NCBI GenBank assembly: GCA_934504345.1
Contig: CAKSVR010000007.1
Coordinates: 12,512 to 76,511 of the forward strand
Length of the DNA stretch: 64,000 nucleotides
DNA from: an uncultured Agathobaculum sp.
Lineage (GTDB): Bacteria > Bacillota > Clostridia > Oscillospirales > Butyricicoccaceae
Reading direction: 5' to 3'
The notes under the pieces: model-generated
The model's database searches: none
What the model was told of the DNA's origin: nothing
The model's input: only the letters and a program-made list of their open reading frames with translations
In this document: positions 59,845 to 64,000 of the stretch, in pieces
Position numbering within the stretch: the stretch's first letter is position 1
Layout: each line of letters begins with the position of its first letter
Translations under genes and position numbers: made by a program

Positions 59845-60037
59845 GACATCTCCTCCTGAAAATGGAATGGATATATGGATGTATTCTGTAAATACAGCAT
59901 AGCACATTTTGCCGTCTTTTTTCGGCACGCGCATGAACGGTAGGATTTTTGGGCTGAAATGCAGGGCCGCAAAAAATGCTCCCTGCACAGCATCCTGCGC
60001 CGGCGCCACTGCGGCTGACACTGTAAGGGCATATAAA

Positions 60038-60261
60038 ACAGTTTGTCAAAAAAGTCGGTATTGAACTAATTTTATCATATCGCGCGGCAGCGCGCATGAA
60101 ATAGAATTTGCCGTGCAAATTCATAAAAAGGCAGGGCGTGTACCTGCCTTTTTATACCCTGAGAGGGAGAAAGTTTCCGTATGGGAACTTTTGGACGACT
60201 TTGGAACGGCCTACGGTCCGTTCCTGCTTGTCGGCGAAACCGTGGTTTCGCGACAGCCTGA
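60038..60261. repeat. 224-bp multi-hairpin element, copy R6 (orientation B)
   Basis: Same plan as R2; the left end is worn (CAG in place of TCAG). Only the right flank has a hairpin, ATACCGGCTC / GAGCCGGTAT (60261-60284), the terminator of the gene at 60305. No copy of it is found on the left. Confidence 0.82.
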
Positions 60262-60284
60262 TACCGGCTCTTGTGAGCCGGTAT
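60261..60284 (-). terminator. Terminator of the tandem GGCT-fold gene
   Basis: ATACCGGCTC / GAGCCGGTAT stem 20 bp after the stop, abutting element R6. Confidence 0.75.
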
Positions 60285-60304
60285 TTTCAGTTTTCCGCCG
60301 TCCA

Positions 60305-61933
60305 TCACGCTTTCTTGCGCTTGCGCGGCGGTGTCGGGAACGCATCCGTTCGAGAGATCTCGTCAAAGCGGCGGCGCTCGGTCTTGGGCAGCGCTGTGCG
60401 AAGATAACGCACGGCCTCGGTCTTGTTATACTCGCAGCAGGTCGTCAGGCCGAGATACATGGTTTCGAGCAGTGCATCGCACGGTGCGTTTTCCTCGTTT
60501 TCGGTGCGGCTGGTCAGTGTAATGATGGGCGTGCCGTCCTTATCCAGTCCCAGACAGTACATTTTGCCGTACCAGTTGTCCGAATTGCCCTCCTGCACCT
60601 GCACCTCGTCGAGCTGGCCGCGCGTGATGCGGTACAGCTTCATGCAGACAGTGCGGTGGTCGTGCCAGATTTCAGTGAACACCGGCTTGAAGAACGGAAC
60701 GCCCTTGCCCTCCCATGTGCCGCTGCTGCGGCCAAAATACACATGACCGCGGCAGTAATACAGCCCGGTATCCGTCCACAGCGAACGATCCGTGCAGCCG
60801 TCATACGTTTTGCCGTTCTGCACGCACAAGCCGCCCTGCAAATAGCACGCCATGCGGCTTTCCAGCAGATTGGTACCGTAGGCGGCGTACCAGACATACG
60901 AATCCTTATCCGCGCTGTGCCACGGCTGGGCAGTCATCGGCACGCGCGTGCCCGGCACATCGTCATCGTTCCAGAGGTACGTTTCCGCCTCCGCATTGTC
61001 GTTCCATGCTTCAAGCGTGACGGAAACGCGCTTGTACAGGCTGCCCTCGTAATCATCAAGGCGCTGCATCATTTCATCCGTGACGAACCAGAGCTCACCG
61101 AGCACGGATTCCTCCGCCTCATGCACCACCGCAGGATAACGGCCGAGATCGTACATCGCATGATCGAACAGCAGGTAGCGACCGCCGTAAATGCCGCCTT
61201 TCAGCAGGTCGTGCGCCGCCTGACCGCGCATCAGCGTGCCGTAAACGAACAGCGGGCGCGGACAGCCGTCATACAGAGCCAGCAGCTTGCGTACCTGCGC
61301 GGACATCTCCTCCGGCGTGTAATTTTTGCTCTGCATCACCGCTTCGCCGCAGTCGCAGCGGTCAATCTCGCGGCGCAGACGTTCGATCTCGCCGTTCCAG
61401 AACGCCGTAAACTCCGGGCACAGGTTTGGGTACTTTTCAACAAAGCGCTTGGTGTCCGCACGGATGAACATTTCCAGCGTTTTGGGATAGTTGGCCCCGT
61501 GCTCACTGGAATATCCGGCCAGATTATAGCGCATGGAGGCGCGGAGCAGACCGGCCAGTGTCTTTTGGCGCGCCTTGTTCATCGAGCCCGGATGCGCCAG
61601 CTGCGTATAGATGCCGAGCACCGCCGCCGCATACGTCGGCTGGAGCCATACCGAAATCTGGGGACCGAACCACGGGAACGCCTTTTCATTCGCCTGAATC
61701 AGACGGAGCATACCATCCTTGCTCTGTACGGCGGCCACATTATCCAGAAATGCGGCCAGCAGGTCGGACGGCAGCGTGCGGTACAGGCACTCCATCGCGG
61801 CGGCATACAGGCCGTCACCCTTGGTGTTTGCCATACGCATCGTTTTCTTATACTTCCAGTCGCAGGTACGCTTGTACGGCCACACCTGCATCGGTTCCAG
61901 ATACGCCTTTTCCTTTTTATTGTGGTTTTTCAT
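60305..61933 (-). CDS. Tandem gamma-glutamylcyclotransferase-fold protein
   Basis: 542 aa; AAGGAGAG precedes the ATG. Residues 1-205: helical domain of unknown family (SVWLQPTYAAAVLGIYTQL). About 225-330: first GGCT/AIG2-like domain with PLFVYGTLMRGQAAHDLL, YPAVV and DDYEGSLYKR (the catalytic Glu in YEG). About 345-500: second GGCT-like domain starting VWYAAYGTNLLESRM, as in gamma-glutamylcyclotransferases of the YtfP/GGACT superfamily. The basic tail (PPRKRKKA) may bind nucleic acid or acidic partners. Two fused cyclotransferase folds in one chain are uncommon. It may act on gamma-glutamyl peptides; substrate unknown. Confidence 0.75.
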   Translation of the reverse strand: MKNHNKKEKAYLEPMQVWPYKRTCDWKYKKTMRMANTKGDGLYAAAMECLYRTLPSDLLAAFLDNVAAVQSKDGMLRLIQANEKAFPWFGPQISVWLQPTYAAAVLGIYTQLAHPGSMNKARQKTLAGLLRASMRYNLAGYSSEHGANYPKTLEMFIRADTKRFVEKYPNLCPEFTAFWNGEIERLRREIDRCDCGEAVMQSKNYTPEEMSAQVRKLLALYDGCPRPLFVYGTLMRGQAAHDLLKGGIYGGRYLLFDHAMYDLGRYPAVVHEAEESVLGELWFVTDEMMQRLDDYEGSLYKRVSVTLEAWNDNAEAETYLWNDDDVPGTRVPMTAQPWHSADKDSYVWYAAYGTNLLESRMACYLQGGLCVQNGKTYDGCTDRSLWTDTGLYYCRGHVYFGRSSGTWEGKGVPFFKPVFTEIWHDHRTVCMKLYRITRGQLDEVQVQEGNSDNWYGKMYCLGLDKDGTPIITLTSRTENEENAPCDALLETMYLGLTTCCEYNKTEAVRYLRTALPKTERRRFDEISRTDAFPTPPRKRKKA

Positions 61934-62012
61934 AATGATCTCTCCTTTTCTTTTGTTGAGCTCATTATAGCGCGTACCCGGGTGTTAACAGGCAGCCTGA
62001 TTTCCAGTTAAC

Positions 62013-63119
62013 CTATTCGCACAGCTCCAGACGTTCGATCTCGTCCTCCGGTATCTCTGTGACGGGCGCTGTCCTGTCATCCGCATTGCGGAACGAGAAA
62101 ACCCCGTTTTCGTAATTGACGATCCTCTGGTGCGCCAATGTATGCGTTTCCGGCCATTTTCCGTATTTTACGTTGCAGTTTCGACCGGCTTTGTAAAACA
62201 TCCCGCAGGTTTCCTCGAGCGCATACGCCGCCTCGGAATGCAGCAGCTCTCGCTCGTCGCGGAAACCGTGCGTGCTGTTCCCGTCCTCGTTTTGCAAATT
62301 ATTAAAATAATTTGCAAGGTCGATTTCCTCGCCCAGCGGCATGAGCCGATGCATCATCCAGTCCTCTGCCAGCGTTTGCAGGCGCTCCTGTCCGTATTCC
62401 GAAAGCTGCACCCAGATGTCTTTCGCGATGTCCTCTCCAAGCTCCATACCCCTGTTTTGATACAGCGCCAGCGCGCGGAACAGCGTGAGCAGCTCCATCA
62501 CATTGAGCTGGAGCGTGACCGGATGCAGCGTGTTCCATGTGCGGTATTCCTTGGTGTTCTTTTTGCCGTTGCCGTCCGTCGGGTCGATGCGTGCATCCGA
62601 CACGTTCACGCGCAGCGCCTGTCCGCCGACCCGCAGCGGCAGTTTTCGCTTGCCGTTCAGCGCCGCGAGCTTCTCCTGCACCGCACGCGGCGTTAAATGC
62701 AGTTTTTCCGCAAGCTCCTCTTTTGTTGCGCCCTTGTGCAGCATTTTGACCAGCTCGATATTCGGCTCGACAGTCAGCGGGTCAACGGGACGGTGTTCGT
62801 CCGCAATCTTGACAGCTTCGCCCTCTGCCGACAGTATTTCCTCGATTTTGTCGAGCCACTGCGTAAGATTCACCCAGCAGTGCTTGGCCGCATGGAGCGG
62901 CCGATACGGCAGCACGGCCTCATCGTTCATGCATTCCGCGAACCCGTCTGCCGCCGCCTGTGCGTGCGCCGGTGCATATTCCGCCTCGCGGAAACAGCCT
63001 TGCAGGCGGCCGGTTTCCACAGCGGTTTTCAGCTGCTCCATCGCCCATGAACGCGCTGGTTTATCCAGATTTTCCGCCGCCTGCTGCGCCGTCTGCACGG
63101 CTTTCTCCCAGATCTTCAT
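62013..63119 (-). CDS. HTH-containing hypothetical protein in S-box operon
   Basis: 368 aa from the ATG at 63119, overlapping the preceding gene by 4 bp. Mid-protein helix-turn-helix-like segment (KGATKEELAEKLHLTPRAVQ, about 130-150), acidic C-terminal half, no membrane helix. The region after the HTH (VTLQLNVMELLTLFRALALY) is helical, with a likely oligomerisation segment. Not recognised. As the second gene behind a SAM riboswitch it should be made when SAM is low. Confidence 0.65.
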   Translation of the reverse strand: MKIWEKAVQTAQQAAENLDKPARSWAMEQLKTAVETGRLQGCFREAEYAPAHAQAAADGFAECMNDEAVLPYRPLHAAKHCWVNLTQWLDKIEEILSAEGEAVKIADEHRPVDPLTVEPNIELVKMLHKGATKEELAEKLHLTPRAVQEKLAALNGKRKLPLRVGGQALRVNVSDARIDPTDGNGKKNTKEYRTWNTLHPVTLQLNVMELLTLFRALALYQNRGMELGEDIAKDIWVQLSEYGQERLQTLAEDWMMHRLMPLGEEIDLANYFNNLQNEDGNSTHGFRDERELLHSEAAYALEETCGMFYKAGRNCNVKYGKWPETHTLAHQRIVNYENGVFSFRNADDRTAPVTEIPEDEIERLELCE

Positions 63120-63469
63120 TGCGCCTGTCCCTCTCCGGCGGCGGCGCGGTACTGCGCCTCCAGCCAGCCGCGAAACACGAACGCATCCTGACGGTACATC
63201 TGCTCCACCTGATAAAAGTCGCCTGCACATACCGTTTTGCCGTCCGCAGAGAGCGTAAAACCGGCAATGCCGTCCAGTTTGAGTGCAAAATCGCACTGCG
63301 GATGCTGCTCCGCCAGATGATCCACCTCGCGCACGACCAGCTCCTCGGTCGAGGCGTTCTTCAGCAGCAGCTGGTGCGCCATGCCGCACGCGCCGCGGCG
63401 CAGCTCGCCCGGACGCGCCTTTTCCGTGTGCAGATTGCCTGCGCTGTACCTTGTGTTTTCGTTCATCAT
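63116..63469 (-). CDS. Hypothetical protein, first gene of S-box operon
   Basis: 117 aa; start at 63469 after AGGAAAGG. Mixed alpha/beta, no signal peptide; segments QLLLKNASTEELVVREVDHL and FVFRGWLEAQYRAA. Not a methionine, cysteine or SAM enzyme I recognise. Stop overlaps the next start, so the pair is translationally coupled. Control by the riboswitch at 63549 gives the only functional hint. Confidence 0.65.
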   Translation of the reverse strand: MMNENTRYSAGNLHTEKARPGELRRGACGMAHQLLLKNASTEELVVREVDHLAEQHPQCDFALKLDGIAGFTLSADGKTVCAGDFYQVEQMYRQDAFVFRGWLEAQYRAAAGEGQAQ

Positions 63470-63497
63470 ACTTCATTTTCCTTTCCTGCGGGCAGAT

Positions 63498-63530
63498 AAA
63501 AAAGCCTCTTTTGCGAACAAAAGAGGCTTT
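63498..63530 (-). terminator. S-box expression platform terminator
   Basis: AAAGCCTCTTTTG / CAAAAGAGGCTTT stem followed by six T on the minus strand, between aptamer and first gene; the classical OFF-switch layout. Confidence 0.85.
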
Positions 63531-63548
63531 GGGTGATCGTATCTGCTC

Positions 63549-63636
63549 CTTTATCGCTGTCAGCATTGCCACCTTCGGTTTCCCGGGTTGGCGTGAGATC
63601 ACAGGGCTGACTCCCTCCCTCAACTCTTGATAAAGC
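63549..63636 (-). ncRNA. SAM-I (S-box) riboswitch
   Basis: Minus-strand sequence shows CTTTATCAAGAGTTGAGGGA, then GGGAGTCAGCCCTGTGATCT, a CCAACC loop after CACG, AAGGTGGCAATGCTGACAGC and the closing GATAAAG. These match the S-box core (TATCAAGAG, GAGGGA, GGCCC/GCCC, CAACC, AAGGTGCCAA, AGATAA). SAM binding should favour the terminator at 63498. Confidence 0.85.
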
Positions 63637-63653
63637 TATTCAGTTGTGTAGAC

Positions 63654-63682
63654 AGTATACCACAGGATCGGGCTCGCGGCAA
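63654..63682 (-). promoter_or_regulatory. Promoter of the S-box operon
   Basis: TTGCCG (63677-63682) -N17- TATACT (63654-63659), 18 bp upstream of the aptamer. Confidence 0.65.
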
Positions 63683-63800
63683 GTGGTGAATGGGAAAATG
63701 ATTTCTACTGTTCCTGCATCGGTATCCGATTTCATCTATTCTTATGCATTTGACATTTTTACCGAAATGATCGATGATACATCCCGTAGTCCGCCGCCGC

Positions 63801-63836
63801 AAAACCCCGGCGAAGCAGACCGCCTCGTCGGGGTTG
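63801..63836 (-). terminator. Terminator of the gene entering at the right edge
   Basis: AACCCCGacGAGGC / GCttCGcCGGGGTT stem followed by TTTT on the minus strand. Confidence 0.7.
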
Positions 63837-63913
63837 GTGAGAAGAGGAAAAGCATTTGGAGCTGCTTTTCTAATTTGAAATATGGAAAGAGGAGAAAGAA
63901 TTCCTACGAGGAA

Positions 63914-64000
63914 TTACTTGCCGACCTTAACGTATACGCCGCCGTTACGGCAGGACTCGGTAGCAGCCTTAGCCATCAGAACCGGACGCAGGCCGTCAAC
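63914..64000 (-). CDS. C-terminus of a probable Gfo/Idh/MocA oxidoreductase
   Basis: Only the last 28 codons lie in the window: VDGLRPVLMAKAATESCRNG, then a short beta strand and the stop. This resembles the C-terminal helix of inositol 2-dehydrogenase-like Gfo/Idh/MocA proteins (DGLxPVxMAxAATxSxRxG). Too short for certainty. Confidence 0.4.
   Translation of the reverse strand, partial: VDGLRPVLMAKAATESCRNGGVYVKVGK

Noticed and set aside
27700..60300. CRISPR array made of the repeated units
   Set aside because: The six units are 224 bp, kilobases apart, in both orientations and contain multiple hairpins; no short regular repeats with spacers and no cas genes.

Overview
The window reads as a chromosomal segment of a GC-rich anaerobic Firmicute, most likely a gut member of the Clostridia (Oscillospirales-type). 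This is inferred from gene content: secreted proteins with S-layer-homology (SLH) domains, hybrid-cluster protein Hcp, a two-subunit iron-sulfur L-serine dehydratase, a YolD-like SOS protein, S-box and c-di-GMP-I riboswitches, an ATC-hydrolase-family protein and a YedF/DUF3343/cysteine-desulfurase selenium-sulfur cluster. I saw no rRNA, tRNA, CRISPR array, integrase or transposase gene.

Layout. 1-3.8 kb: 3' end of a chloramphenicol-acetyltransferase-like gene, a small acidic protein, the yedF-DUF3343-desulfurase operon, two gene remnants and an orphan YolD-like gene. 3.9-4.25 kb: a compact convergent locus that looks like an Fst/par-type type I toxin-antitoxin pair. 4.36-14.9 kb: a palindromic mobile element, a c-di-GMP-I riboswitch and the first of two paralogous periplasmic-binding hybrid sensor kinases, then a CBS-type Mn pyrophosphatase, a U32-like protein, remnants of a Y-family polymerase and a YjbR gene, a sugar acetyltransferase and the second kinase. 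15-19.1 kb: accessory genes of little known function. 19.2-22.2 kb: pantothenate operon (DUF2520, panB, panC, panD). 22.4-25.5 kb: McrBC restriction system. 25.5-33.7 kb: zinc-ribbon-like protein, hcp, a MetE-like methyltransferase with a LysR regulator, and an aminotransferase/transporter pair facing another LysR gene. 33.7-40.9 kb: a GAF hybrid kinase, then LysR, a serine-type symporter and sdaAB-sdaAA. 41-60 kb: envelope region with four large SLH proteins, a truncated SLH gene, and an ECF sigma factor operon ending in a PrsW-like protease. 60-64 kb: a tandem gamma-glutamylcyclotransferase-fold protein, an S-box riboswitch in front of two unknown genes, and the end of a probable Gfo/Idh/MocA oxidoreductase.

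Two repeat families run through the window. One is a 165-bp near-palindromic MITE (three copies plus a solo end). The other is a 224-bp multi-hairpin element in six copies. Each of these sits directly beside a rho-independent terminator, and in four of the six the terminator hairpin of that particular locus occurs on both sides of the element. The duplicated stretch varies in length with the hairpin (25, 30, 30 and 34 bp). This terminator-bracketed element and the Fst-like toxin-antitoxin locus are the most unusual observations here.

How the genes work together: sensing is heavy (three hybrid kinases, three LysR regulators, two riboswitches, one ECF sigma factor). The serine, methionine-type and D-amino-acid modules suggest amino acid fermentation, and the sigma/PrsW operon sits among SLH surface proteins that it plausibly controls.
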